NCBI RefSeq assembly: GCF_013410775.1
Contig: NZ_JACCFH010000001.1
Coordinates: forward strand, 744,001 to 808,000
Reading direction: 5' to 3'
Source: Sphaerotilus montanus
GTDB lineage: Bacteria > Pseudomonadota > Gammaproteobacteria > Burkholderiales > Burkholderiaceae_C
DNA: 64,000 bases
In this document: positions 1 to 7,816 of the stretch, piece after piece
Numbering within the stretch: the first letter of the stretch is position 1
Layout: each line of letters begins with the position of its first letter
Notes under the pieces: generated by a model
What the model was told of the DNA's origin: nothing
Database searches by the model: none
What the model saw: only the letters and a program-made list of their open reading frames with translations
Translations under genes and position numbers: made by a program

Positions 1-2
1 GC

Positions 3-371
3 CTGTGCGGGCTGGATTGGCACCTGTCCTGCACGATCGAGCGCCACGGCGACGGCCGGCCCGAACCCGTGGCGCTGCCAGGCCGTGACAGGTGGGTGCT
101 GGCGCTGCTGCCGGTGCTGTTCCCACTGGTCACGCTGGTGAAGACGGCAACCAGCGCCAGCACGACCGCGCCCCGGCTGTTGAACGACGTGGCGCGGGGT
201 CGCGCCTGGCTGAGCTTCGATGTGGAGATGCGGGGCCGGCTGGCGCTGGTGTCAGCGCACGCTCGGCCCGGGCGCGACCTGCGGCAACGGGTGCCCCTCA
301 TGGAAGCGGGCTGCATGCGCATGCGCGACTCACACACGAACAGGAGAGAGCATGGCCCGGCCACGCAGTGA
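3..371 (+). CDS. C-terminal part of an unrecognised island protein (partial)
   Basis: An open frame enters from the left edge and ends at 371, overlapping the start of the next gene by 20 bases. The visible part begins LCGLDWHLSCTIERHGDG and contains a short hydrophobic stretch (WVLALLPVLFPLVTLV) around positions 99-146, which could be one membrane segment. A GTG at 69 is a possible internal start, but the frame is open from the edge and reads protein-like before it, so a truncated longer gene is more likely. I recognise no family. The neighbouring Bro-N gene suggests phage or island cargo. It could also be a chance frame in GC-rich DNA. Confidence 0.35.
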   Translation: MCGLDWHLSCTIERHGDGRPEPVALPGRDRWVLALLPVLFPLVTLVKTATSASTTAPRLLNDVARGRAWLSFDVEMRGRLALVSAHARPGRDLRQRVPLMEAGCMRMRDSHTNRREHGPATQ

Positions 372-693
372 GGTCACGATTGCGATGCTGGAGGTATTCG
401 GGGGCCAGTCTGAGCCGATGACCTGGCGCACTGTGGCTGAAGAGCTGGCACGCCGGGGGGTGATCGGTGCGGCACTGGCGCCGGGGGATCTGCGACTGCT
501 TCACCGCGCAGTGGGGGAGGCATACAGGCGCGGCGAGCTGGTGAACGTGGGCGTAGCCCGCGGGATTCCCGGCCAGACTCGCCCCCCCGTGCTGTATCGG
601 CTGCGCAAGGAGGGCGACCCACCGCGCAAGCGGAGCGAGAAACGAGAACTGCAAGCGCGGGCCATAGCGGAGCTGCTGAAAGCGTGGAGCTGA
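352..693 (+). CDS. small hypothetical protein, possible winged-helix DNA-binding fold
   Basis: The 113-residue product begins MARPRSEVTIAMLEVFGGQ. The ATG at 352 is preceded by an AGGAGAG ribosome-binding site, which is why it was chosen over an in-frame GTG-type start further up. Residues about 20-75 (MTWRTVAEELARRGVIG, then LHRAVGEAYRRGELVNVG) look like a helix-turn-helix or winged-helix core, and the basic tail KRSEKRELQARA supports nucleic-acid contact. The family is not recognised. It lies 77 bases before a Bro-N protein gene on the same strand, so an island regulator is the likeliest role. This is inferred from pattern only. Confidence 0.6.
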   Translation: MARPRSEVTIAMLEVFGGQSEPMTWRTVAEELARRGVIGAALAPGDLRLLHRAVGEAYRRGELVNVGVARGIPGQTRPPVLYRLRKEGDPPRKRSEKRELQARAIAELLKAWS

Positions 694-770
694 AGCCCGC
701 ACGACCGCGCCCCGACGAGCGCCAGCACTGTCGGCGCCCACTTCAAACACCCTGACCGAAAGGAACCCCC

Positions 771-1610
771 GTGAACATCATCCCCTTCATCTTCGACACC
801 CTGCCCGTGCGTGCCGTGCTGCGCGACGGTGAACCGTGGTTCGTGGCCGCCGATCTGGCGGCCGTGCTGGACTACAGCGAAACGGCCGCGATGACTCGCC
901 ACCTCGATGACGACGAAAAGGGGCTGTCAACTGTGCAGACCCTTGGCGGGCCGCAAGAGATGACCATCATCAGCGAATCCGGCCTGTACGCGGCGATCCT
1001 GAAAAGCCGCAAGCCTGAAGCCCGACAGTTCCGGCGCTGGGTCACGGGCGAGGTGCTGCCGTCGATCCGCAAGACTGGCGGTTACAGCATGGGCGACCAT
1101 GCCCGGCGAGTGCGGGACGTGTTCGACGTGGCGGGCACGGCGGTGAAAGCGCGGGGCCTTCGAGGTCCGGCCCGTGACGCTGCCGTGCGGGCCGTGGTCC
1201 AAGAGATCGCGCCCGACCTGCTGCACCTGGTGCCCGAACCGGCCCCCAAGCAGACACCCGACCAGCCCGACCCGGGCGAGTTGGTGGCCATCGTGCGCGA
1301 CTGGCTGCAGCAGCACGGCGCGGCGCTGCCCGAGCTGAGCGAGGTCCGGGCGCTGGTCCTGACCCGTCCGGATGGCGCACGGCCGCGGGTGTCCGACTTC
1401 CGACGCACCCAGCCGGCCGAATACGTCATCAGCCCGTACACGTTCGCGGAAGTCATCTGCAACGGACTGGACGCCCGCAAGGTGGCACTTGCACTGCGAG
1501 ACGCTGGGCACCTGCGCCACGAGGCAGACCGCTGCACCATCACCCAGCGCCTGCCCGGGGAGGGTGGGAAGGTGAAGGTCTACGCGATCAAGCCCGAGAT
1601 CCTGCACTGA
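771..1610 (+). CDS. Bro-N family phage antirepressor-like protein
   Basis: The 279-residue product starts at GTG 771, behind an AAAGGAA ribosome-binding site. Residues about 8-105 match the Bro-N domain of phage antirepressors: VRAVLRDGEPWFVAADLAAV, then a DDDEKG turn, IISESGLYAAILKSRKPEA and FRRWVTGEVLPSIRKTGGY. The C-terminal half (about 150-279) is different and may be a separate nucleic-acid-binding region. Bro-N proteins occur in prophages and islands, where they interfere with repressors or act as regulators. No capsid, tail or integrase gene is visible here, so this is a remnant or the edge of an element. A good hairpin terminator follows at 1634. Confidence 0.9.
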   Translation: MNIIPFIFDTLPVRAVLRDGEPWFVAADLAAVLDYSETAAMTRHLDDDEKGLSTVQTLGGPQEMTIISESGLYAAILKSRKPEARQFRRWVTGEVLPSIRKTGGYSMGDHARRVRDVFDVAGTAVKARGLRGPARDAAVRAVVQEIAPDLLHLVPEPAPKQTPDQPDPGELVAIVRDWLQQHGAALPELSEVRALVLTRPDGARPRVSDFRRTQPAEYVISPYTFAEVICNGLDARKVALALRDAGHLRHEADRCTITQRLPGEGGKVKVYAIKPEILH

Positions 1611-1633
1611 CCACAGATCGACCCGACACCAGA

Positions 1634-1660
1634 AGCCGGCCGCGTGCCGGCTTTCCTGTT
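1634..1660 (+). terminator. hairpin terminator after the Bro-N gene
   Basis: AGCCGGC (1634-1640), a 5-base loop and GCCGGCT (1646-1652) form a perfect 7-bp stem, followed by TTCCTGTT. It lies 24 bases after the Bro-N stop codon, which fits a Rho-independent end for that transcript. Confidence 0.75.
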
Positions 1661-1731
1661 CCCAGCACCCCTTCCGAGTTACAGCGGGTGCCTGTTCACA
1701 CCCCAAAACGCGACCCGGAAACACGCGGTTT

Positions 1732-1766
1732 ATCACTAGCGATAAGTGAAGGTTATCGCTAGTGAT
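1732..1766. promoter_or_regulatory. perfect 14-bp inverted repeat, possible operator
   Basis: ATCACTAGCGATAA at 1732-1745 and its exact complement TTATCGCTAGTGAT at 1753-1766 are separated by 7 bases. Related TTTATC/TTATC words flank it (1730-1735, 1752-1757, 1770-1775). The AT content is high for this region. No T-run follows either arm, so an operator or a plasmid/phage iteron-like protein-binding site is more likely than a terminator. No cognate protein can be named. Confidence 0.6.
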
Positions 1767-2067
1767 CGCGTTTATCGGGGTAAAACCACGGCGCATCATG
1801 AAACCAACCCACTCGGAAAGCTGAAACAAAGTTTCATGCGAAGCCGATCGACCAGCCGGGGCCGCCCCGGTTCGTGTTGTCCTGGCAGACCACGCCGACA
1901 CGATCGGCACCCGTTGCCGGTGCTGCGGGGTGTCGGCACTGATGCACAAGAACACGCACGCCGAACCATACCCCTACAGGGTATTTCAGGCAAAAACGGC
2001 CAGCCGGGACCAGTCGGGCACCCCGAAGTGACCACTGAACCCGGGCCGGACCCCGTGTTCCCTGCCC

Positions 2068-2201
2068 GTCCCCGGGTTCTGTCCCCGGCACTTTGCGACC
2101 TGTCCCCGGCAGTGTCCCCGGCTGGAAAACGTCGGCGTGAACCCATGCGCACCCAATCGGGCACAAGCGGGCGACCCGTCCCCGTGTCCCCGTTGTCCCC
2201 G
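2068..2201. repeat. cluster of seven GTCCCCG repeats
   Basis: The heptamer GTCCCCG occurs at 2068, 2081, 2102, 2114, 2178, 2186 and 2195, all on the plus strand. Three copies extend to GTCCCCGGC, with start-to-start spacing of 21 and 12 bases. The last three are packed within 24 bases. The orientation and clustering look like iterons or an array of protein-binding sites in a mobile element. The spacing is too short and irregular for a CRISPR array. Confidence 0.55.
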
Positions 2202-2251
2202 TCTGTTTTGAAGTCAAGGTAGCGATGCACCCCTAAATACGTCAGGGGGGT

Positions 2252-2437
2252 ATGTGGACCGATCCGGGTTCAAGTCCTGCAGCAGATGCGCCCGACCCCT
2301 TCGCCCTGGTGCAAGACACGACCCCGACAGGGGCCACCGACCAGCCAGACCCGCAATCCCGGAAGGAAGAACCGGCCATGAAGAACCTGAAGCAAGAAAC
2401 TGAAAATACGTTCAGGATCAGTTACTTAGGTGGCTGA
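2252..2437 (+). CDS. possible small island protein
   Basis: The reading frame has 61 residues, starting at ATG 2252 directly behind an AGGGGGG ribosome-binding-like run. The sequence is acidic and Pro/Asp-rich first (DAPDPFALVQDTTPTG) and ends in MKNLKQETENTFRISYLGG. Composition resembles a small phage-type protein more than a random frame, but I recognise no family. It is the last candidate gene of the remnant before host sequence resumes at the terminator at 2498. Confidence 0.3.
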   Translation: MWTDPGSSPAADAPDPFALVQDTTPTGATDQPDPQSRKEEPAMKNLKQETENTFRISYLGG

Positions 2438-2497
2438 TCATGTTGGCCCCGGCCCAGTCAAGCGTTCGGCAAAGCTCGCAAGAGTTCGCCGAGCCGC

Positions 2498-2534
2498 AAA
2501 AATGCCCTGGAGAATCAACGCTCCAGGGCATTTT
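2498..2534 (-). terminator. strong hairpin terminator of the Spherulin-like gene
   Basis: A 10-bp GC-rich stem, TGCCCTGGAG (2503-2512) with CTCCAGGGCA (2521-2530), has an 8-base loop. A-run and T-run flanks make it symmetric (AAAAA before, TTTT after). It starts 2 bases beyond the minus-strand stop codon at 2537 and can stop transcription from either side. Confidence 0.9.
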
Positions 2535-2536
2535 CT

Positions 2537-3847
2537 TTACTGGAAGTAGAACAACTGGCGTGCCGCGCCACTGTAGTTCTCGGCGATGGCGGTCGAACCG
2601 GCGGTGGTGCCAGGCATCGACAGCACCTGGGCACTCTGACGGTTCTCGAAGTAGAGCAGGCTGCCAGACTGCCTCAGGGCCCACATCTGGCTGGCCGCGG
2701 TAGCCGAGCAGGTAGCCCAGGTCAGCGCTGTGCTGCCAACAGAGGGCTGTGCTGCACACTTGTTGCCATAGCGCACTTGGTAATACGGCAGCCCGGAAAC
2801 GGTCTGCACGGTCAAGGTCCAGGCCGTGGTGCTGGCACAGGACTGTTGGTCGAGTCGGGTGCCGGTACCACGCAGGCACAGGTAGCTGCTGTAGTTGGCC
2901 AGCTTCTTGGTCATGCTGCCCCAGTTCAGACCTGGGGCTACGCCCTGGATTTGCTGGACCTCGCTGGCCCAGTAGACCGGCAGCGAACCCCAGGTATTCT
3001 CCCCAGCCTGCCAGTTGCCACCGATGCTGGTGATGTACACCAGATTGGTCTGCATCTGGCGCGCGCTGCTGACCAACTTGATCATGTCGGCCCGCGTCGA
3101 GACGCTGTGGACAAGGTGCCAGGTCTGCACACCCTTGGTGCGGGCCACCGCAGTGGCGTTACTGATCTGGGTGGCTTGCGCGGTGTAGTCGGTGGCACTG
3201 CTCTCGAACAGCACCACCGTCTCGCCAGCCAGGGCACCGCCGACGACACAGTTGTCCGGCACACCCGCGTTGAACGCGATTTTTGCGCCCGGGCGGTACT
3301 TGGCCACCAGGGCACGCAGTTGCTGGTATTCGGTGACGAAGACGCTGCAATTCCAGGTCGAGGGAGCGGCCTCGTCGAAGAAGATGCCGCCGAGCGACGG
3401 CATCTGGGCAAAGTAGGCCGCGATCTGGGCTTCGATCCGTTCCCAGGTCTGGCACTTGCCCGGGACATTGCAGGTGTGGTTGAAATAACCCGTCGGCACG
3501 TAGCCGAGCAGCTGCACACCACGCGAGGCCGCGCGGTCGGACAGGGTGCGCCACGTCAGCAGGTCCGGCACCAGTGTGGTCGTCTGGCCTGCCGCGACGA
3601 AGACGCCACTATCCGGGTTGACAACCGCCAGGCTGCTGGCCGGCAACTGGTCGTAGAGCGCGGTATCGGTGCTTCCCCAGTAGCTGATCACCCCTACGCC
3701 GGTCGTGGCCGTCTGCGCGGCCACCGACGCGACCATCGGCAAGGCAAGGCCGACCGCGGCCGCCAATCGGCGAGCCAACCAGCGGGTTTGTTGAAGGGCG
3801 TTTTGCAGGCGCGGGGAACAGGATTTCGACGGTGGGATGGCGCTCAT
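2537..3847 (-). CDS. secreted Spherulin-4/GH135-like glycosidase with ricin-type C-terminal domain
   Basis: The product has 436 residues. A signal peptide is suggested by the basic N-terminus followed by LAAAVGLALPMVASVAAQ (about 28-45). Residues about 50-300 resemble the Spherulin-4 family, which includes GH135 alpha-1,4-galactosaminidases of fungi. The GIFFDEA signature (154-160) carries the acidic residues expected at the barrel active site. Residues about 311-436 look like a ricin-type carbohydrate-binding trefoil (QMWALR, LLYFENRQSAQVL). Four or more cysteine pairs suit an exported protein. The gene is monocistronic with its own terminator. The likely role is cleavage of a galactosamine-containing polysaccharide outside the cell. 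The substrate is inferred from the family. Confidence 0.8.
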   Translation of the reverse strand: MSAIPPSKSCSPRLQNALQQTRWLARRLAAAVGLALPMVASVAAQTATTGVGVISYWGSTDTALYDQLPASSLAVVNPDSGVFVAAGQTTTLVPDLLTWRTLSDRAASRGVQLLGYVPTGYFNHTCNVPGKCQTWERIEAQIAAYFAQMPSLGGIFFDEAAPSTWNCSVFVTEYQQLRALVAKYRPGAKIAFNAGVPDNCVVGGALAGETVVLFESSATDYTAQATQISNATAVARTKGVQTWHLVHSVSTRADMIKLVSSARQMQTNLVYITSIGGNWQAGENTWGSLPVYWASEVQQIQGVAPGLNWGSMTKKLANYSSYLCLRGTGTRLDQQSCASTTAWTLTVQTVSGLPYYQVRYGNKCAAQPSVGSTALTWATCSATAASQMWALRQSGSLLYFENRQSAQVLSMPGTTAGSTAIAENYSGAARQLFYFQ

Positions 3848-3989
3848 TCCTGAAATGCAAATAATGAAAATTGTAATTTTGCACTATTCAAGCCTGATCG
3901 CTCCCCATCCACAGCATTGAGGATGACGCTCCGACCCCGGAGGACTACAAGCAGTCTCGATCCATCGATCAGACCCCCAGGAGCAGACC

Positions 3990-5867
3990 ATGGCCTACCT
4001 CTTTCGCGGTCGCCTGTGTGGCGCCTTGTGTGACGACTGCTTCGAGCCGCTGGCGAATGTCCAGGTCCGGCTCTACCGCCTGCGCAGCGACCAGGACGCC
4101 ACCCGGCTCGCCGTCGCCGAGACCAAGGACACCTTCGCCGTGCTCACCGACGAGCAGGTCCGCGCCAAGTCCGGCGCCCTGCTCGCCGAGTGCACGACCG
4201 ACGAGGCCGGCCACTTCACCGCCCGGCTGGGCGACGACCAGCAGTACGCCGGCGAAGCCTTCGAGGTCGATGTCCACTGCGGCACCGTGCCGCACCGCCG
4301 CCCCGAACCCCCGCCCAAGGGCCCCGTCCAGTTCACCATCACCACCGTCCAGCCCCAGTGGCGCCAGCGCGAGAACGACCAGATCGCCGCCTGGGACCAC
4401 TGCCTGGCCCGGCGCTTCTGGTGCTACATCCGCGCGCTGTTCGACGCCTGGGTCCTCTGCGGCCGCGTCACCGTCTGCAGCACCGGCCAGGCCGCCGAAG
4501 GCCTCACCGTCTACGCCTTGGACCGCGACTGGCTGGCCGACGACCCCATCGGCTCGGGCCTGACCGACGCCTCGGGCAAGTTCCGCATCGACTACCTCGG
4601 CGCCGACTTCCGGCGCGGCACCTGGATCAACATCGAGCTGATCGGCGGCCCGGATGTCTACTTCCGCATCGACGGCCCCTCCGGCACCCCGCTGCTGACC
4701 GAGCCCTCCAGCCAGGGCCGCGCCCCCGGGCGCGAGAACGTCGGCCCCTGCTGCTGCGTCGCGCTGTGCGTGAAGGAAGCGCCGCCCGTCGAACACGCCT
4801 GGTTCACCCGCGTCGGCGACTTCAACCTCTACAGCGACATCGACAGCAGCACCGGCCTGACCACCACCGCCCAGCCCGCCGGCTTCCCCAACCAGCACGG
4901 CGGCCCCGGCTACGGTTTCTGGCAAAGCCCCCGCCTCGTCGGCGACTGCCCGACCCGCCACCCCGCCACCAGCCAGCCGCTGCGCTACCGCTTCCTGTGG
5001 CGCCCGACCGGCAGCCTGGCCGCGCCTGCGCCGATCACCGGGCCGGCGATGGTCGTCGCGCAGAAGGTCGGCACCCGGCCGGTGACGTGGAACTACGGCC
5101 TGCCGGGCGATCCGGCCACCCGCCCACAGGACATCTGGGTCGTGCCGTCCGGCGGCTACACCGGGCCGATGCCGGCGCCCTTCCCCGCCGCGCCGCCCGG
5201 ACCGCCGCCCGGATCGTGGGGCCCGATGCCGCCGCTGCTGCAGCAGCCGGACGCCGACGGCTGGGTCACGATGCCGCCGGACGCCACCAACCAGGGCTTC
5301 TCCGGGCCGCTGCTGCGCGTCAACACCAACGCGCTGGTGCCGGGCGGCACGGCCATCGGCGCAGGGGCCGGCAACGCGATCCCCGCCGCAGCCCTGAAGA
5401 ACGGCGTCGATGTCTCGATCTTCTTCGAGGCCGCCCCGGTCTCCGGCCCCGGCGCGACGCTCGGCAACCAGCTCGACCGGCTGCACGTCAACAACTGGAT
5501 CGAGGTCGCCGAGTTCAGCCTCGACCAGTTCACCGCACCGGGCGCGACGCCGTGCGAGGGCATCACCAACATGGTCGACCTGCGCTACACGATGGACCAC
5601 GCGCTGGTGAGCACGTGGGCGCTGGGCATCTCGACGTCCGCCCCGATCCCGGGCGGCACGCCGACGCTGCCGGGTCTGGGCGTGCCACCGGTGCCACCGG
5701 ACCAGTTCAGCTCGGTGCGCGGCGGCCACGGCCAGGTGCACCTGAACACCAGCGGCTGGCCGCAGTGCGCCTACATGGTCACGTTCACGCGCAGCCTGAA
5801 GCTCACCGATGGCGAGGACGATGACGCGGGGCGTGGTGGCGTGGTCGCGGTGTTCTGCAAGCGGTAG
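3990..5867 (+). CDS. large hypothetical protein with transthyretin-like repeats
   Basis: The product has 625 residues. The ATG at 3990 has an AGGAG ribosome-binding site 7 bases upstream. The function is not recognised. Visible features are a Cys-rich N-terminus (C10, C14, C17) and two beta-sandwich signatures typical of carboxypeptidase-regulatory/transthyretin-like folds: TTDEAGHFTARL near 68-79 and GLTDASGKFRIDY near 190-202. There is also a CCC cluster near 250, a Pro-rich linker around 390-412 and a beta-rich C-terminus ending VVAVFCKR. There is no signal peptide or membrane segment. The gene stands alone between the Spherulin-like gene and the convergent pyrimidine operon. An assembly or surface-associated role would be speculation. 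Confidence 0.8.
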   Translation: MAYLFRGRLCGALCDDCFEPLANVQVRLYRLRSDQDATRLAVAETKDTFAVLTDEQVRAKSGALLAECTTDEAGHFTARLGDDQQYAGEAFEVDVHCGTVPHRRPEPPPKGPVQFTITTVQPQWRQRENDQIAAWDHCLARRFWCYIRALFDAWVLCGRVTVCSTGQAAEGLTVYALDRDWLADDPIGSGLTDASGKFRIDYLGADFRRGTWINIELIGGPDVYFRIDGPSGTPLLTEPSSQGRAPGRENVGPCCCVALCVKEAPPVEHAWFTRVGDFNLYSDIDSSTGLTTTAQPAGFPNQHGGPGYGFWQSPRLVGDCPTRHPATSQPLRYRFLWRPTGSLAAPAPITGPAMVVAQKVGTRPVTWNYGLPGDPATRPQDIWVVPSGGYTGPMPAPFPAAPPGPPPGSWGPMPPLLQQPDADGWVTMPPDATNQGFSGPLLRVNTNALVPGGTAIGAGAGNAIPAAALKNGVDVSIFFEAAPVSGPGATLGNQLDRLHVNNWIEVAEFSLDQFTAPGATPCEGITNMVDLRYTMDHALVSTWALGISTSAPIPGGTPTLPGLGVPPVPPDQFSSVRGGHGQVHLNTSGWPQCAYMVTFTRSLKLTDGEDDDAGRGGVVAVFCKR

Positions 5868-5875
5868 CGGCTGGA

Positions 5876-7141
5876 TCAGCCGCGCAGCGTGGCGGCGCGG
5901 CCGGGCAGGTCGAGCCGCGTCACCACCGGCTCGCTGCGCGCCACCACCCGCCCCGCCCGCAGCACCAGCAGCCGGTGCGCCCTGAGCCGCAGCGCCTCGA
6001 CCACATCCCGCGCCTGCAGCAGCACCAGGTCCGCCCGGCACCCCACGTCCAGCCCGTAGCCCTCCAGCCCGAGGATCCGCGCCGGCGTCGTCGTCACCGC
6101 GTCGAAGCACTGCCGCATCGCCGCCTGCGAGGTCATCTGCGCGACGTGCAGGCCCATGTGCGCAACCTCCAGCATGTCGCCGCTGCCCAGGCTGTACCAC
6201 GGGTCCATCACGCAGTCGTGCCCGAACGCGACCGGCACGCCCGCGGCCAGCAGCTCTGGCACCCGCGTCATGCCGCGGCGCTTCGGGTACGTGTCGTGGC
6301 GACCCTGCAGCGTGATGTTGATCAGCGGATTGGCGATCGCCGCGACCCCCGCCTCGGCGATCAGCGGCAGCAGCTTGGAGACGTAGTAGTTGTCCATCGA
6401 GTGCATGGACGTGAGGTGCGACCCCGCCACCCGGCCCTGCAAACCCAGCCGCTGCGTGTGGAAACTCAGCGTCTCGATGTGCCGGCTCAGCGGGTCGTCC
6501 GTCTCGTCGCAGTGCATGTCCACCCGCAGCCCGCGCTCGGCCGCCAGTTCGCACAGGAGGCGCACCGACTCCGCGCCCTCGCCCATCGTCCGCTCGAAAT
6601 GCGGGATGCCGCCGACCACGTCCACGCCCAGGTCCAGCGCCCGCTTCAGCAGCGCCAGCGCACCAGGCGACCTCAGCACGCCGTCCTGCGGGAAGGCGAC
6701 GAGCTGCAGGTCCAGGTACGGCTTCACCCGCTCGCGCACCTGCAGCAACGCCTCGACCGCCAGCAAGCGCGGATCGCACACGTCCACATGGCTGCGGATC
6801 GCCAGCAGCCCCTTGCCCACCGCCCAGTCGCAATACGCCAGCGCCCGCTCGACGATCGCGTCCTGCGTCAGCGTCGGCTTCAGCTCGCCCCACAGCGCGA
6901 TGCCCTCCAGCAGCGTGCCACTCTGGTTGACGCGCGGCAGGCCGTAGCTGAGCGTCGAGTCCATGTGGAAATGCGCGTCCACGAACGGCGGCGTGACGAG
7001 CTGGCCGGCGGCATCGACTTCCTCGGCGGCGGTGGCAGCGAGCGCGGGTTCGACGGCGACGATGCGGCCGTCGCGGACGCCGATGTCGTGGTCGCGCCGG
7101 CCGTCCGGCAGGGTGCAGTGGCGCAGGATCAGGTCAAGCAT
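5876..7141 (-). CDS. codA: cytosine deaminase-type amidohydrolase (CodA family)
   Basis: The 421-residue product is clearly related to E. coli CodA along its length. It has PPFVDAHFHMDST with metal ligands H57 and H59, then NQSGTLLEGI, RSHVDV, LQLVAFPQDG, HCDETDD, NPLINITLQGRHDTYPKRRG and FGHDCVMDPWY with the catalytic Asp. The expected reaction is cytosine to uracil plus ammonia, in the cytoplasm. The ATG at 7141 overlaps the upstream tetR end by 8 bases, so translation is probably coupled. It is the last gene of the minus-strand URC/upp operon. Cytosine salvage is one reading. Action on an intermediate of uracil breakdown is also possible, since related amidohydrolases hydrolyse other rings. 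Confidence 0.9.
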   Translation of the reverse strand: MLDLILRHCTLPDGRRDHDIGVRDGRIVAVEPALAATAAEEVDAAGQLVTPPFVDAHFHMDSTLSYGLPRVNQSGTLLEGIALWGELKPTLTQDAIVERALAYCDWAVGKGLLAIRSHVDVCDPRLLAVEALLQVRERVKPYLDLQLVAFPQDGVLRSPGALALLKRALDLGVDVVGGIPHFERTMGEGAESVRLLCELAAERGLRVDMHCDETDDPLSRHIETLSFHTQRLGLQGRVAGSHLTSMHSMDNYYVSKLLPLIAEAGVAAIANPLINITLQGRHDTYPKRRGMTRVPELLAAGVPVAFGHDCVMDPWYSLGSGDMLEVAHMGLHVAQMTSQAAMRQCFDAVTTTPARILGLEGYGLDVGCRADLVLLQARDVVEALRLRAHRLLVLRAGRVVARSEPVVTRLDLPGRAATLRG

Positions 7142-7814
7142 CGGAGCGGATCTCCTGGGGTGGATCCTCGCATTCGCGAGGATGACGAGGCGTGGTGACA
7201 CCGCAGCCGCGCAGCACGGTCCGCAGCACATGGTCGGTGGCGCGCTGCAGGTCGTCGGGGCCGAGCCGCGCCACGCCCAGCACGGCGCAGACCTGCGCGT
7301 CGAAGTCAGCATACGTCTGCGTCGCGGCCCAGACCGTGAAGAACAGGTGCGTCGCGTCCACGTCCGACGCGATCCAGCCGCGCGCCTTCCAGCCGTCGAT
7401 GACGCGCACCTTGTCCTCGACCAGCGCGCGCAGCTCGGTGCGCAGCAGGTCGCCGATCTCGGGCGCGCCGCGCAGCACCTCGCTGGCGAACAGCCGCGAC
7501 GCCTCGGGCCGCTCGGCGGTGAGGCGCATCTTCTCGGTGATGTAGTGGCCGAGCGCGTCGTGCGGGTGGCGGTCGGCGGTGAGCGCGTCGGCCGGGGCGA
7601 GCCAGTCGTGCAGCAGGTCGGCCAGCACCGCGCGGTACAGCGCCTGCTTGTGGCGGAAGTAGTAGTGCAGGCTCGCCTTGGGCAGACCGGCCGCCGCCGC
7701 GATGTCCTGCATCGTCGCGCCGGCAAACCCTTCCGCGGCGAAGACACCGGCCGCCGCGCGCAGGATGTCGGCCTCGCGCGCCTGCCGGATGCGCCCGCCG
7801 CGCGCGGTCGGCAT
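7134..7814 (-). CDS. RutR-like TetR family transcriptional regulator
   Basis: The 226-residue product has the TetR helix-turn-helix at about 15-60 (ILRAAAGVFAAEGFAGATMQ, then GLPKASLHYYFRHKQALY). Its ligand domain resembles E. coli RutR, which binds uracil and thymine: LLHDWLAPADAL, EASRLFASEVLRGAPE, THLFFTVWAATQTYADF. The ATG at 7814 follows the upp stop by 2 bases. The last ~15 residues (RHPRECEDPP and on) are read from a palindromic repeat at 7162-7186, so the native C-terminus probably ended near VLRGCGV. It probably represses this operon through the RutR-like palindrome at 12313-12328 and is released by pyrimidine. That is inferred from similarity and site. Confidence 0.9.
   Translation of the reverse strand: MPTARGGRIRQAREADILRAAAGVFAAEGFAGATMQDIAAAAGLPKASLHYYFRHKQALYRAVLADLLHDWLAPADALTADRHPHDALGHYITEKMRLTAERPEASRLFASEVLRGAPEIGDLLRTELRALVEDKVRVIDGWKARGWIASDVDATHLFFTVWAATQTYADFDAQVCAVLGVARLGPDDLQRATDHVLRTVLRGCGVTTPRHPRECEDPPQEIRSDA
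7162..7186. repeat. REP-like palindromic repeat inside the tetR 3' end
   Basis: GATCCTCGCATTCGCGAGGA is an imperfect palindrome followed by TGAC. The same unit occurs at 14176-14200 in the other orientation, and a sister unit at 14220-14244. Here it is read as coding sequence at the tail of the regulator gene and lies just upstream of the codA start. Confidence 0.8.
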
Positions 7815-7816
7815 GG

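Larger units (their letters stand above)
1661..2251. other. gene-poor island segment with palindrome and short repeats
   Basis: I see no convincing gene here. The open frames on both strands are low-complexity, Pro/Arg/Gly-rich readings of GC-rich DNA and lack family motifs. The segment holds a long perfect inverted repeat (1732-1766) and seven copies of GTCCCCG (2068-2201), which are annotated separately. It may be a control or replication region of the former mobile element. Confidence 0.5.

Noticed and set aside
2068-2201. Repeat array considered as CRISPR
   Set aside because: Units are seven to ten bases with spacing of 8-64 bases and no spacers of constant size; no cas genes are present.
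1746-2230. Open frames on both strands in the island segment
   Set aside because: They are Pro/Arg/Gly-rich, contain the GTCCCCG repeats as translated tandem residues and have no family match.
2264-2280. GGTTCAAGTCC resembling a tRNA T-arm
   Set aside because: The flanking bases do not form a T-stem, and no anticodon arm or acceptor stem can be folded around it.
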